Below are positions 1 through 13,156 of a stretch of 64,000 nucleotides of DNA, one piece after another. Position numbers and translations under genes: made by a program. The DNA is taken from NCBI RefSeq assembly GCF_937616625.2, contig NC_065576.1, positions 25,962,628 through 26,026,627 of the forward strand. Reading direction: 5' to 3'. The notes beneath the pieces are model-generated. The model made no database searches. It was not told the origin of the DNA and worked only from the letters and a program-made list of their open reading frames with translations. Positions within the stretch are counted from its first letter, which is position 1; every line of letters begins with the position of its first letter. The DNA comes from Mercurialis annua. Taxonomy: Eukaryota > Streptophyta > Magnoliopsida > Malpighiales > Euphorbiaceae.

Positions 1-1130
1 TGTACACTTTGCATCATATAACCTAACCACGCTTAGGTAATCTGAACGATGCGTTAAAAAGACTTGAGGCGCGACATACTAATCTAGCATCACTTTTCAC
101 GCACACTTTGCGTAATATAACCTAACCATGATTAGGTAATCGGAATGACGCGTTAAAGAGACTTGTATCTAGCGTCACATTTAACGCACACTTTGCGTTA
201 AAGAGACTTGAGACGCGACATACTAATCTAGCGTCACTTTTAACGCACACTATGCGTAATATAACCGAATTATACTTAGGTAACCGCAACGACGCGTTAA
301 AGAGACTTAAGACGCAATATACTTATATAGCGTCACTTTTAACGCACACTTTGCGTAATATATAACCTAACCATGCATAGGTAATTAGAACGAAGCGCTA
401 AAGGGACTTGTTACGCGATATACTTTTATTGCGTCACTTTTCATGCACCCTTCGCGTAATATAACCTAACCAAGTTTAGGTAATCGGAACGATGCGACAA
501 AGAGACTTGAGACGCGACATACTAATCTAGCGACACTTTTAAAATACAAGCTTAGGCAATCGGAACGACGAGTTAAAGAGACTTGTGACGAGACATACTT
601 ATATAGCGTCACTTTTCACGCACACTGCGTAATATAACCAAACCATTGTTAGGTAATCAGAATGACGCGTCATCTAGTCACTTTTAACACACACTTAGAG
701 TAATATAACCTAACTGTGCTTAGATAATCGGAATGACGCGTTAACGAGACTTGTGATGCGACATACTTATATAGCGTCGCTTTTCACGCACATTTTACAT
801 AAAATAACCTAACCATTGTTAGGTAATCAAAATGACGCGTCAAAGAGACTTGTGACGTGACATACTAATCTAGTGTCACTTTTAACGTATCCTTTGCGTA
901 ATATAACCTAACCATGCTTAGGTAATCGGAACGATGCGTCAAAGAGACTTGAGATGCGACATACTAAACTAGCAACACTTTTAAAACACACTCTGCGTTA
1001 TATAGCCTAACCATGCTTAGCTAATCGGAACGACGCGTAAATAGACGTGAGACGCGACATACTAATCAATTGTTATTTTTTACGCAAACTTTGCGTAGTA
1101 TAACCTAAACATGCTTTGGTAATCGGAACA
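1..1130 (+). repeat. short-monomer-poor satellite subtype, paralog of 45.3-48.2 kb
   Basis: Only long monomers occur here. Many carry the variant ACTTATATAGCG and the TTTTAACGCAC form, both rare elsewhere except about 42.1-48.0 kb. Direct paralogy is visible: TGTACACTTTGCATCATATA at 1 matches 45,320; CCGAATTATACTTAGGTAAC at 265 matches 46,024; CTTAGGCAATCGG at 551 matches 46,280; CACACTGCGTAATA at 621 matches 47,681. The offset therefore jumps from about 45,730 to 47,060 between 551 and 621. Confidence 0.85.
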
Positions 1131-3989
1131 ACGCGTTAATGAGACTTGTGACGCGACATAAGCATGGTAATTGAAACGACGCGCTAAAGAAACTTGAGAC
1201 GCGCCATACTAATCTAGCGTCACTTTTTACGCACATTTTGTGTAATATAACCTAACCATGCTTAGGTAATCGAAACGACGCGTTAAAGAGACTTGAGACG
1301 CGACATACTAACCTAGCGTCACTTTTCACGCACATTTTGCGTAATATAACCTAACCATGCTTAGGAAATTGAAACGACGTGTTAGAAAGACTTGAGACGT
1401 GACATACTGATCTAACGTCACTTTTCACGCACACTACCTAACCATGATTATGTAATCGGAACAACGCGTTAAAGAGACTTGTGACGCGAGATAAGCATGG
1501 TAATCGAAACGACACTTTAAAGAGACTTGAGACGAATCATACTAATCTAGCGTCACTTTTTACGCACACTTTGCGTATTACAACCTAACCATGCTTAGAT
1601 AATCGAAACGACACTTTTCACGCACACTTTGGGTAATTTAACCTAACCATGCTTAGGTAATCGGAACGACGCCTTAGATAGACGTGTGACGCGACCTAAG
1701 CATGGTAATCGAAACGATGCGTTTAAGAGACTTGTGACACGACATATTAATCTAGCGTCACTTTCACGCACACCTTGCGGAATATAACCTAACCATGATT
1801 AGGTAATCAGACCGACGCGTTAGATAGACTTATCACGCACACTTTGCGCAATATAACCAAACCATGCTTAGGTAATCGGAACGACTGAAATAGACTTGAG
1901 ACACAACATACTAATCTATTGTCATTTTTTACACACACTTTGCGTAATATAACCTAAGCATGCTTAGGTAATCGGAACAACGCGTTAGAGAGACTTGTGA
2001 CGCGACATAAGCATGGTAATTGAAACAAAGCGTTAAAGAGACTTGAGACGCGCCATACTAATCTAGCATCACTTTTTACGCACACTTTACGTAATATAAC
2101 CTATCCATGCTTAGGTAATCGGAATGACGCGTTGAAGATACTTGAGACGCGATATACTAATCTAGTGTCCCTTTTCACGCACACTTTGCTTAATCTAACC
2201 TAAGCATGCTTAGGTAATCGGAATGACTCGTTAAACAGACTTGAGACGCGACATACTAATCTAGCGTCACTTTTGACACACGCTTTGCGTAAATAACCTA
2301 ACCATGCTTAGGTAATCAAAACGACGCGTTAAAGAGATTTGAGACGCGACATACTAATCTAGCGTCACTTTTCACGCACCCTTTGCATAATATAACCTAA
2401 CCATGTTTAGGTAATCGGAATGACGCGTTAAATAGTCTTGAGATGCGACATACTAATCTATTGTTACTTTTCACGCACACTTTGCGTAATATACCCAACC
2501 ATGCTTAGGTAATCGTAACGACGCGTTAAAGAGACTTGACATGTGACATACTAATCTATCGTTACTTTGCACGCACACTTTACGTACTATAACCATGCTT
2601 AAGTTTATCGGAACGACGCGTTAGAGAGACTTGTGACGCGACATAAGCATGGTAATCGAAATGACGCGTTAAAGACAGTTGAGACGCGACATACTAATCT
2701 AGCGTCACTTTTCACGTTAACTTTGCATAATATAACAACCATGCTAAGGTAATCGGAACGACGCATTAACAAGCCTTGAGACGGGACATTCTAATCTAGC
2801 GTCAACTTTCACGCACACCTTGCGTAATATAACCTAACCATGCTTGGATAATCGGAACGATGCGTTAAAGAGACTTGAGACGCGACATACTAATCAATTG
2901 TTAATTTTCACGCACACTCTGCTTAATATAACCTAACCATTCTTAGGTAATCGGAACGACCCATTACTTGTGACACGACATAAGCATGGTAATCAAAACA
3001 ACGCGTTCAAGAGACTTGAGACTCGACATACTAATCTAGCATCACTTTTCACGTACACATTGTATAATATAACCTAACCATGCTAAGGTAATCGGAACGA
3101 CGAGTTAGATAGACTTAAGTCATGACATACTAATCTATTGTCATTTTTCACGCACAGTTTGCGTAATATAACCTAACCATGCTTAAGTAATTGGAACGAC
3201 TCGTTAAATGGACTTGAGTCGCGACATACTAATCTATTGTCATTTTTCACGCACACTTTGGTAATCGGAACGACATGTTAGAGAGAATTGTGATGCAACA
3301 TAAGCATTGTAATCGAAACGACGCGTTAAAAAGACTTGAGACGCGCCATATTAATCTAGCGTCACTCTTTACGCACACTTTGCGTAATATAACCTAACCA
3401 TGCTTAGTAAATCGGAACGACACGTTAGAGAGACTTGAGACGCGACATACTACTCTAGTGTCAATTTCACGCACACTTTACGTAATATAACCTAACCATG
3501 CTTAGGAAATTGAAACGACGCGTTAGAAAAATTTTAGACGTGACATACTGATTTAACATCACTTTTCACGCAAACTTTGCGTAATATAACCTAAGCATGC
3601 ATAGGTAATCGGAACAACGCGTTAAAGAGACTTGTGACGCGAGATAAGCATGATAATCGAAACGACGCTTTAAAGAGACTTCAGACGGATCATACTAATC
3701 TAGCGTCACATTTCACGCACACTTTGCGTAATATAACCTAACCATGCTTAGGTAATCGGAACGACGCGTTAGAGAGACGTGTGACGCGACCTAAGCATGG
3801 TAATTGAAATGATGCGTTAAAGAGACTTGAGACACGACATACTAATCTAGTGTCACTTTTCAGGCACACCTTGCATAAAATAACCTAACAAGGATTAGGT
3901 AATCAGAACGACGCGTTAGATAGACATAAGACGCGACATACTAATCTATTGTCTTTTTTCACGCACAACCTAACCATGATTAAGTAATC
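1131..3989 (+). repeat. mixed long/short monomer stretch, degenerate higher-order pattern
   Basis: The first short monomer of the window lies near 1,142-1,190 (GACATAAGCATGG). Higher-order landmarks include the CCTAAGCATGG form at 1,695 and 3,790 and a truncated monomer (ACGCACAACC, lacking 13 bp) at 3,961. The segment around 1,390-1,620 resembles 48,350-48,620; for example GTATTACAACC is at 1,575 and 48,572. No gene or insertion is seen. Confidence 0.8.
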
Positions 3990-6460
3990 GGAACGACGCG
4001 TAAATAGACTTGAGATGCGACATACTAAACTAGTCACTTTTCACGCACACTTTGCGTAATATAACCTAACCATGCTTAGGCAATCGTGACGATGCGCTAA
4101 AGAGACTTTAGACATGACATACTAATCTATTGTTACTTGACACGCACACTTTGCGTACTATAACCTAATCATGCTTAAGGTAATTGGAACGGCGAGTTAG
4201 AGAGACTTGTGACGAGACATAAGCATGGTAATCGAAACGACGCGTTAAACACAGTTGAGAAGCGACATACTAATCTAGCGTCACTTTTCACGTAAACTTT
4301 GCATAATATAACATCCATACTTAGGTAATCGGAACGACACATTAAAGAGCCTTGAGACAGGACATTCTAATCTAGGATCTTTCACGCACACCTTGCTTAA
4401 TATAACCTAACCATGCTTACGTAATAGGAACGACGCGTTAAATAGACTTGAGATGCGACATACTAATCTAGCATTACTTCTCTCGCATACTTTGCGTAAT
4501 ATAACCTAACCATTCTTGGATAATCGGAACGATGCGTTAAAGAGACTTGAGACACGACATACTAATCTAGAGTCACTTTTCACGCACAATTTGCGTATTA
4601 TAACCTAGCCATGCTTAGGTAATCTGATCGACGCGTTAAACAGACTTGAGACCCGGCATAATAATCTAGCGTCACTTTTGACACACGCTTTGTGTAAATA
4701 ACCTAACCATGCTTAGGTAATCGGAACGACGCGTTAGAGAGATTTGAGACGCGACATACTAATCTAGCATCACTTTTCACGCACACATTGCATAATATAA
4801 CCTAACCATGCTAAGGTAATCGGAACGACGAGTTAGATAGACTTAAGTCGCGACATACTAATCTATTGTCATTGTTCATGCAAACTTTGCGTAATATAAC
4901 CAAACCATGCTTCAGCAATTGGAACGACTCTTTAAATGGACTTGAGTCGCAACATACTAATCTATTGTCATTTTTTGCGCTAGAGAGACTTGTGATGCGA
5001 CATAAGCATGGTAACAGAAACGACGCGTTAAAAAGACTTGAGACACGCCATATTTATCTAGTGTCACTTTTTACGCACACTTTGCGTAATATAACCTAAC
5101 CATGGCTAGGAAATCGGAACGACGCGTTAGAGAGACTTGAGACGTGACATATACTCTAGTGTCACTTTTCACGCACACTTTACGTAATATAACCTAACAA
5201 TGCTTAGGAAATTGAAACGACGCGTTAGAGAGACATTAGACGCGACATACTGATTTAACGTCACTTTTCATGCAAACTTTGCGTAATATAACCTAACCAT
5301 GCATAGGTAATCGTAACAACGCGTTAAAGAGACTTGTGACGCGAGATAAGCATGGTAATCGAAACGACTCTTTAAATAGACTTGAGACGAATCACACTAA
5401 CACACACTTTGCGTAATATAACCTAACCATGTAGATAATCGAAACGACGCGTTAAAGAGACTTGAGATTGGACATACTATTCTAGCGTCACTTTTCACGC
5501 ACACCTTGTGTAATATAACCTAACCCTGCTTAGGTCAACGGAACGACGAGTTAGAGAGACGTGTGACACGACCTAAGCATGGTAATCGAAATGATGCGTT
5601 AAAGAGACTTATGACACGACATACTAATCTAGCGTCACTTTTCACGCACACCTTGCATAAAATAACCTAACAAGGCTTAGGTAATCAGAACGACGCGTTA
5701 AATAGACTTAACACGCGACATACATATCAATTGTATTTTTTCACGCACAACCTAACCATGCTTATGTCATCTGAACGACGCGTAAATAGACTTAAGATGC
5801 GACATACTAATCTATTGTCATTTTTTTATGCACACTTTGCATAATATAGCCTAACCATGCTTAGGTAATCGGAACAACGCGTTAATGAGACTTGTGACGC
5901 GGCATAAGCATGGTAATCGAAACGACGCGTTAAAGAGACTTGAGACGTGCCATACTAATCTAGTGTCACTTTTTACGCACACTTTGCGTATATAACCTAA
6001 CCATGCTTAGGTAATCGGAACGACGCGTTAAAGAGACTTGAGACGCGACATACTAATCTAGCGTCACTTTTCACGCACACTTTGTGTAATATAACCTAGC
6101 CATGCATAGGTAATCCGATCGACACGTTAAACAGACTTGAGACGCAGCATAATAATATAGCGTCACTTTTGACACACGCTTTGCGTAAATAACCTAACCA
6201 TGCTTAGGTAATCGGAACAACGCGTTAAGGAGATTTGAGACGCGACATACTAATCTAGCATCACTTTTCACGAAGCCTTTGCGTAATATAACCTAACCAT
6301 GCTTAGGTAATCGGAACGACGCGTTCAATAGACTTGACATGCGACATACTAATCTAGTCACTTTTCACGCACACTTTGCGTAATATAACCTAACCATGCT
6401 TGGGTAATCGTAACGACGCTTTAAAGAGACTTCAGACGTGACATACTAATCTATTGTTAC
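3990..6460 (+). repeat. segmental duplication X, copy 1 (MITE-free)
   Basis: This segment is paralogous to 10,644-13,500. The offset is 6,653 up to position 4,500 and about 7,044 after it. Landmarks are AAGCATGG at 4,221 and 10,874, TTGCGTAAT at 4,492 and 11,145/11,536, AGCAATTGG at 4,914 and 11,958, GCGAGATAAG at 5,341 and 12,385, and CCTAAGCATGG at 5,572 and 12,618. The 391-bp jump equals the MITE plus its 9-bp target duplication, so this copy preserves the empty site. Confidence 0.85.
6001..6099 (+). repeat. representative long (99-bp) monomer
   Basis: This unit is close to the consensus of the whole window and shows the period directly: CCATGC starts at 6,001 and again at 6,100. By count it is about 43% GC with nine CpGs, at AATCGG, AACGACGCG (three), GACGCGAC (two), AGCGTC, CACGCAC and TGCGTA. 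It has one ACGCGT. The 99-bp length equals 33 codons, which explains the long frames seen in the array. I do not recognise the family name. Confidence 0.95.
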
Positions 6461-7286
6461 TTTTCACGCACACTTTGCGTAATATAACCTAACCATGCTT
6501 GGGTAATCGTAACGAAGCGTTGACACGACATACTAATCTATTGTTACTTTTCACGCACACTTTGCGTAATATAACCTAACCATGATAAGGTAATCGGAAC
6601 GACAAGTTAGATAGACTTAAGTCGCGACATACTAATCTATTGTAATTTTTCACCCAAACTTTGCGTAATATAACCTAACCATGCTTAAGTAATTGGAACG
6701 ACTCTTTAAATGGACTTGAGTCGCGACATACTAATCTATTGTCATTTATTCAAGCACACTTTGGTAATCGGAACGACGCGTTAGAGAGACTTGTGATGCG
6801 ACATGAGCATGGTAATCGAAACGACGCGTTAAAAAGACTTAAGACGCGCCATATTAATCTAGCGTCACTTTTTAAGCACACTTTGCGTAATATAACCTAA
6901 CCATGCTTAGGAAATCGGAACTACGCGTAAGAGAAATTTAAGACGAGACATACTATACTATAGTGTCACTTTTCAAGCACACTTTACGTAATATAACCTA
7001 ACCATGCTTAAGAAATTGAAACGACGCGTTAGAGAGACATTAGACGCGACATACTGATTTAACGTCACTTTTCAAGCAAACTTTGCGAAATATAACCTAA
7101 CCATGCATAGGTAATCGGAACAACGCGTTTAAGAGACTTGTGACGCGAGATAAGCATGGTAATCGAAACGACGCTTTAAAGAGACTTGAGACGAATCATA
7201 TTAACACACACTTTGCGTAATATAACCTAACCATGCTTAGATAATCGAAACGACGCGTTAAAGAGACTTGAGATTGGACATACTAT

Positions 7287-8687
7287 TCTAGCGTCACTTT
7301 TCATGCACACTTTGAGTAATATAACCTAACCCTGCTTAGGTACACGGGACGACGCGTTAGAGACGCGTGACGCGACCTAAGCATGGTCATCGAAATGATG
7401 CGTTACAGATACTTGAGTCACGACATACTAATCTAGCGTCACTTTTCACGCACACCTTGCGAAAAATAACCTAACAAGGCTTAGGTAATCAGAACAACGC
7501 GTTAGATTGACTTAAGACGCGACATACTTATCCATTTTCTTTTTTCACGCACAACCTAACCATGCTTAAGTAATCTGAACGACGCGTAAATAGACTTGAG
7601 ATGCGACATACTTATCCATTGTCATTTTTTATGCGCACTTTGGATAATATAACCTAACCATGCTTAGGTAATCGGAAGAACGCGTTAAAGAGACTTGTGA
7701 CGCGACATAAGCATGGTAATCGAAACGACTCGTTAAAGAGACTTGAGACACGCCATACTAATCTAGCGTCACTTTTTACGCACACTTTTCGTAATATAAC
7801 CTAATCATGCTTAGGTAATCGGAACGACGCGTTAAAGAGACTTGAGACGCGACATACTAATCTAGCGTCACTTTTCACGCCCAATTTGCGTAATATAACC
7901 TAGCCATGCTTAGGTAATCCGATCGACGCGTTAAACAGACTTGAGACCCGGCATAATAATCTAGCGTCACTTTTGACACACGCTTTGTGTAAATAACCTA
8001 ACCATGCTTAGGTAATCGGAACGACGCGTTAAAGAGATTTGAGACACGACATACTAATCTAGCGTCTCTTTTCACGCACCCTTTGCGTAATATAACCTAG
8101 CCATGCTTAGGTAATCGGAACGACGCGTTAAATAGACTTGAGATGCGACATACTAAGCTAGTCACATTTCACGCACACTTTGCGTAATATAACCTAACCA
8201 TGCTTAGGTAATCGTAACGATGCGCTAACGAGACTTTAGACGTGACATTTTAATCAATTGTTACTTGTCACACACACTTTGCGTACTATAACCTAACCAT
8301 GCTTAAGGTAATCGGAACGACGCGTTTGAGAGACTTGTGACGCGACATAAGCATGGTAATCGAAACGACGCGTTAAAGACAGTTGAGACGCGACATACTA
8401 ATTTAGCATCACTTTTCACGTAAACTTTGCATAATATAACAACCATACTTAGGTAATCGGAACGACGCATTAAAGATCCTTGAGACGGGACATTCTAATC
8501 TAGGACTTTCACACACACCTTGCGTAATATAACCTAACCATGCTTAGGTAATCGGAACGACACGTTAAATAGACTTGAGATGCGACATACTAATCTAGCA
8601 TTACTTCTCTCGCATACTTTGCGTAATATAACCTAACCATTCTTGGATAATCGGAACGATGCGTTAAAGAGACTTGAGACGCGACAT
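7287..8687 (+). repeat. segmental duplication P (copy of 9,811-11,605)
   Basis: The sequence repeats at an offset of 2,524 bp. TCTAG(C/T)GTCAC is at 7,287 and 9,811, CCTA(A/C)GCATGG at 7,376 and 9,900, ACGCACAACC at 7,547 and 10,071, and CACGCCCAATTTGCG at 7,876 and 10,400. The right end diverges near 8,687, where this copy goes into a short monomer and the other continues as a long one. TTGCGTAAT at 8,619-8,627 is a second empty paralog of the MITE insertion site. Confidence 0.85.
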
Positions 8688-9060
8688 AAGCATGGTAATC
8701 GAAACGACGCGTTAAAGAGACTTGAGACACGCCATACTAATCTAGCGTCACTTTTTACGCACACTTTTCGTAATATAACCTAATCATGCTTAGGTAATCG
8801 GAACGACGCGTTAAAGAGACTTGAGACGCGACATACTAATCTAGCGTCACTTTTCACGCCCAATTTGCGTAATATAACCTAGTCATGCTTAGGTATTCCG
8901 ATCGACGCGTTAAACAGACTTGAGACCCGGCATAATAATATAGCGTCACTTTTGACCCACGCTTTGCGTAAATAACCTAACCATGCTTAGGTAATCGGAA
9001 CAACGCGTTAAGGAGATTTGAGACGCGACATACTACTCTAGCGTCACTTTTCACGCACCC
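8679..9060 (+). repeat. local duplication at 979-bp offset
   Basis: The diagnostic monomer with CACACTTTTCGTAATA is at 7,781 and again at 8,760. The next monomer, with CACGCCCAATTTGCG, is at 7,876 and 8,855. Both pairs are 979 bp apart. The copy then changes to a monomer series like that at 6.1-6.5 kb and 13.2-13.6 kb, so the stretch is a mosaic of older higher-order pieces. Confidence 0.75.
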
Positions 9061-9787
9061 TTTGCGTAATATAACCTAACCATGCTTAGGTAATCGGAAA
9101 GACGCGTTCAATAGACTTGAGATGCGACATACTAATCTAGTCACTTTTCACGCACACTTTGCGTAATATAACCTAACCATGCTTGGGTAATCGTAACGAC
9201 GCGTTAAAGAGACTTCAGACGCGACATACTAATCTATTGTTACTTTTCACGCACACTTTGCGTAATATAACCTAACCATATGCTAAGGTAATCAGAACGA
9301 CGAGTTAGATAGACTTAAGTCGCGACATACTTATCTATTGCCATTTTTCACGCAAACTTTGCATAATATAACCTAACCATGCTTAAGTAATTAGAACGAC
9401 TCTTTAAATGGACTTGAGTTGCAACATACTAATCTATTGTCATTTTTCACGCACACTTTGGTAATCAGAACGACGCGTTAGAGAGACTTGTGATGCGACA
9501 TAAGCTTGGTAATCAAAACGACGCATTAAGAAGACTTGAGACGCGCCATATAATCTGGCGTCACCTTTTATGCACACTTTGCGTAATATAACCTAACCAT
9601 GCTTAGGAAATCGGAACGACGCGTTAGAGAGACTTGAGACGCGACATACTATACTCTAGTGTCACTTTTCACGCACACTTTACATAATATAACCTAACCA
9701 TGCTTAGGAAATTGAAACGACGCGTTAGAGAGACATTAGACGCGACATACTGATTTAACGTCACTTTTCACGCAAACTTTGCATAAT
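8898..9787 (+). repeat. segmental duplication Y, copy 1 (copy of 13,157-14,046)
   Basis: The offset is exactly 4,259 bp at every landmark checked. CCGATCGAC is at 8,898 and 13,157, TAGCGTC at 8,941 and 13,200, TGCTAAGGTAATCAG at 9,281 and 13,540, and CATATAATCTGGCGTCACC at 9,547 and 13,806. The match ends at CTTTGC(G/A)TAAT near 9,787 and 14,046. Confidence 0.85.
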
Positions 9788-11144
9788 ATAACCCAACCAT
9801 GCATAGGTACTCTAGTGTCACTTTTCATGCACACTTTGGGTAATATAACCTAACCCTGCTTAGGTACACGGGACGATGCGTTAGAGACGTGTGACGCGAC
9901 CTACGCATGGTCATCGAAATGATGCGTTACAGAGACTTGAGACACGACATACTAATCTAGCGTCACTTTTCACGCACACCTTGCGTAAAATAACCTAACA
10001 AGGCTTAGGTAATCAGAACAACGCGTTAGATTGACTTAAGACGCGACATACTTATCTATTTTCTTTTTTCACGCACAACCTAACCATGCTTAAGTAATCT
10101 GAACGACGCGTAAATAGACTTGAGATGCGACATACTTATCTATTGTCATTTTTTATGCACACTTTGCATAATATAACCTAACCATGCTTAGGTAATCGGA
10201 ACAACGCGTTAAAGAGACTTGTGACGCGACATAAGCATGGTAATCGAAACGACGCGTTAAAGAGACTTGAGACACGCCATACTAATCTAGCGTCACTTTT
10301 TACGCACACTTTTCATAATATAACCTAATCATGCTTAGGTAATCGGAACGACGCGTTAAAGAGACTTGAGACGCGGCATACTAATCTAGCGTCACTTTTC
10401 ACGCCCAATTTGCGTAATATATAACCTAGCCATGCTTAGGTAATCCGATCGACGCGTTAAACAGACTTGAGACGCGGCATAATAATCTAGCGTCACTTTT
10501 GACACACGCTTTGTGTTAATAACCTAACCATACTTAGGTAATCGGAACGACGCGTTAAAGAGATTTGAGACGCGACATACTAATCTAGCGTCTCTTTTCA
10601 CGCACCCTTTGTGTAATATAACCTAACCATGCTTAGGTAATTGGAACGACGTGTTAAATAGACTTGAGATGCGACATACTAAGCTAGTCACATTTCACGC
10701 ACACTTTGCGTAATATAACCTAACCATGCTTAGGTAATCGTAACGATGCGCTAAAGAGACTTTAGACGTGACATATTAATCTATTGTTACTTGTCACACA
10801 CACTTTGCGTACTATAACCTAACCATGCTTAAGGTAATCGGAACGGCGCGTTTGAGAGACTTGTGACGCGGCATAAGCATGGTAATCGAAACGACGCGTT
10901 AAAGACAGTTGAGACGCGACATACTAATTTAGCATCACTTTTCACGTAAACTTTGCATAATATAACAACCATACTTAGGTAATCGGAACGGCGCATTAAA
11001 GATCCTTGAGACGGGACATTCTAATCTAGGATTTTCACACACACCTTGCGTAATATAACCTAACCATGCTTAGGTAATCGGAACGACACGTTAAATAGAC
11101 TTGAGATGCGACATACTAATCTAGCATTACTTCTCTCGCATACT

Positions 11145-11153
11145 TTGCGTAAT
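11145..11153 (+). repeat. left 9-bp target-site duplication TTGCGTAAT
   Basis: TTGCGTAAT directly precedes the element start GGCTTAATGG and is repeated at 11,536-11,544 directly after its end CATTAGGCC. The same 9 bp occur once at the two empty paralogous sites, 4,492-4,500 and 8,619-8,627, which confirms the duplication was made by insertion. Confidence 0.95.
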
Positions 11154-11271
11154 GGCTTAATGGCAAAAAAAACCCAAACCTTTACGACTTGTTGCAATTA
11201 TATCCAAACCTTTTAATTTTTGCAATAATATCCAAATTGCATTATTTTGTTGCAATAATATCCAAATTGCA
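11154..11271 (+). repeat. MITE 5' terminal inverted repeat
   Basis: The arm starts GGCTTAATGG and includes CCCAAACCTTTACGA, GCAATTATATCCAAACC and two copies of a TGCAATAATATCCAAATTGC-like motif. It pairs with 11,419-11,535. Early mismatches are at element base 4 (T versus C), base 11 (C versus T) and the base after TTTACGA (C versus A). Confidence 0.9.
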
Positions 11272-11418
11272 CTTTTTATGTGAATTGTTTTGAGTTTTTT
11301 TGCCATTTTTTGGGATTTTTACTACATTATTATACATCAAAACATAATAATAGCCTAATATCTTAATTGAAAACAACAAGTTTAGCCATCAATTTGAATA
11401 TTATTGCTACAAAAAATG

Positions 11419-11535
11419 CTATTTGGATATTATTGCAACAAAAAAAATGCAATTTGGATATTATTGCAAAAATTAAAAGGTTTGGATATAATTGCAACAA
11501 TTCGTAAAGGTTTGGGTTTTTTTTACCATTAGGCC
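11419..11535 (-). repeat. MITE 3' terminal inverted repeat
   Basis: Reverse complement of the 5' arm, ending CCATTAGGCC. The innermost part has decayed slightly (GCTATTTGG against the complement of CCAAATTGC in the other arm), so the arm is clear for about 117 bp. Confidence 0.9.
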
Positions 11536-11544
11536 TTGCGTAAT
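11536..11544 (+). repeat. right 9-bp target-site duplication TTGCGTAAT
   Basis: Second copy of the target duplication. The satellite monomer then continues normally with ATAACCTAACC. Confidence 0.95.
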
Positions 11545-13156
11545 ATAACCTAACCATTCTTGGATAATCGGAACGATGCGTTAAAGAGACTTGAGACGCG
11601 ACATACTAATCTAGCGTCACTTTTCACGCATAATTTGCGTAATATAACCTAGCCATGCTTAGGTTATCCGATCGACGCGTTAAACAGACTTGAGACCCGT
11701 CATAATAATCTAGCGTCACTTTTGACACACGCTTTGTGTAAATAACCTAACCATGCTTAGGTAATCGGAACGACGCGTTAAAGAGATTTGAGACGCGACA
11801 TACTAACCTAGCATCACTTTTCACGCTCACATTGCATAATATAACCTAACCATGCTAAGGTAATCGGAACAACGAGTTAGATAGACTTAAGTCGCGACAT
11901 ACTAATCTATTGTCATTGTTCACGCAAACTTTGTGTAATATAACCTAACCATGCTTAAGCAATTGGAACGACTCTTTAAATGGACTTGAGTCGCAACATA
12001 CTAATCTATTGTCATTTTTCGCGTTAGAGAGACTTGTGATGCGACATAAGCATGGTAACCGAAACGACGCGTTAAAAAGACTTGAGACGCGCCATATTTA
12101 TCTAGAGTCACTTTTTACGCACACTTTGCGTAATATAACCTAACCATGGTTAGGAAATCGGAACGACGCGTTAGAGAGACTTGAGACGCGACATATACTC
12201 TAGTGTCACTTTTCACGCACACTTTACGTAATATAACCTAACAATGCTTAGGAAATTGAAACGACGCGTTAGAGAGACATTAGACGCGACATACTGATTT
12301 AATGTCACTTTTCACGCAAACTTTGCGTAATATAACCTAACCATGCATAGGTAATCGGAACAACGCGTTAAAGAGACTTGTGACGCGAGATAAGCATGGT
12401 AATCGAAACGACGCTTTAAAGAGACTTGAGACGAATCATACTAACACACACTTTGCGTAATATAACCTAACCATGCTTAGATAATCGAAACGACGCGTTA
12501 AAGAGACTTGAGATTGGACATACTATTCTAGTGTCACTTTTCATGCACACTTTGCGTAATATAACCTAACCCTGCTTAGGTAAACGGAACGACGAGTTAG
12601 AGAGACGTGTGACGCGACCTAAGCATGGTAATCGAAATGATGCGTTAAAGAGACTTATGACACGACATACTAATCTAGCGTCACTTTTCACGCACACCTT
12701 GCGTAAACCTAACAAGGCTTAGGTAATCAGAACGACGCGTTAGATAGACTTAAGACGCGACATACATATCAATTGTCTTTTTTCACGCACAACCTAACCA
12801 TGCTTAAGTCATCTGAACGACGCGTAAATAGACTTAAGATGCGACATACTAATCTATTGTCATTTTTTATGCACATTTTGCATAATATAGCCTAACCATG
12901 CTTAGGTAATCGGAACAATGCGTTAAAAAGACTTGTGACGCGACATAAGCATGGTAATCGAAACGACGCGTTAAAGAGACTTGAGACGCGCCATACTAAT
13001 CTAGTGTCACTTGTTACGCGCACTTTGCGTAATATAACATAACCATGCTTAGGTAATCGGAACGACGCGTTAAAGAAACTTGAGACGCGACATACTAATC
13101 TAGCGTCACTTTTCACGCACACTTTGTGTAATATAACCTAGCCATGCTTAGGTAAT

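Larger units (their letters stand above)
11154..11535. mobile_element. Mutator-like (MULE-type) MITE, 382 bp
   Basis: This is an AT-rich, gene-less element with long imperfect terminal inverted repeats of about 117 bp (11,154-11,271 and 11,419-11,535) around a 147-bp loop. The 5' end is GGCTTAATGGCAAAAAAAAC; the complement of the 3' end is GGCCTAATGGTAAAAAAAAC, and the arms continue with few mismatches. Within the arms a motif like TGCAATAATATCCAAATTGC recurs, with a gap of about 10 bp between copies. A 9-bp TTGCGTAAT target duplication flanks it. Long TIRs plus a 9-bp duplication are typical of the Mutator superfamily. No transposase frame is present, so it would need a MULE transposase in trans. 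A 64-codon frame running antisense through it is chance. Confidence 0.92.
9811..11605 (+). repeat. segmental duplication Q, interrupted by the MITE
   Basis: This is the second copy of 7,287-8,687 at +2,524 bp. Its left edge at 9,811 joins abruptly to a monomer cut within GCATAGGTAC, which looks like an unequal-exchange junction. Removing 391 bp (382-bp element plus one 9-bp duplication) leaves about 1,404 bp against 1,401 bp in the other copy. Confidence 0.82.

Noticed and set aside
11363..11557. 64-codon minus-strand frame across the MITE 3' half
   Set aside because: It is made of the inverted repeat and runs into satellite; no domain is visible.
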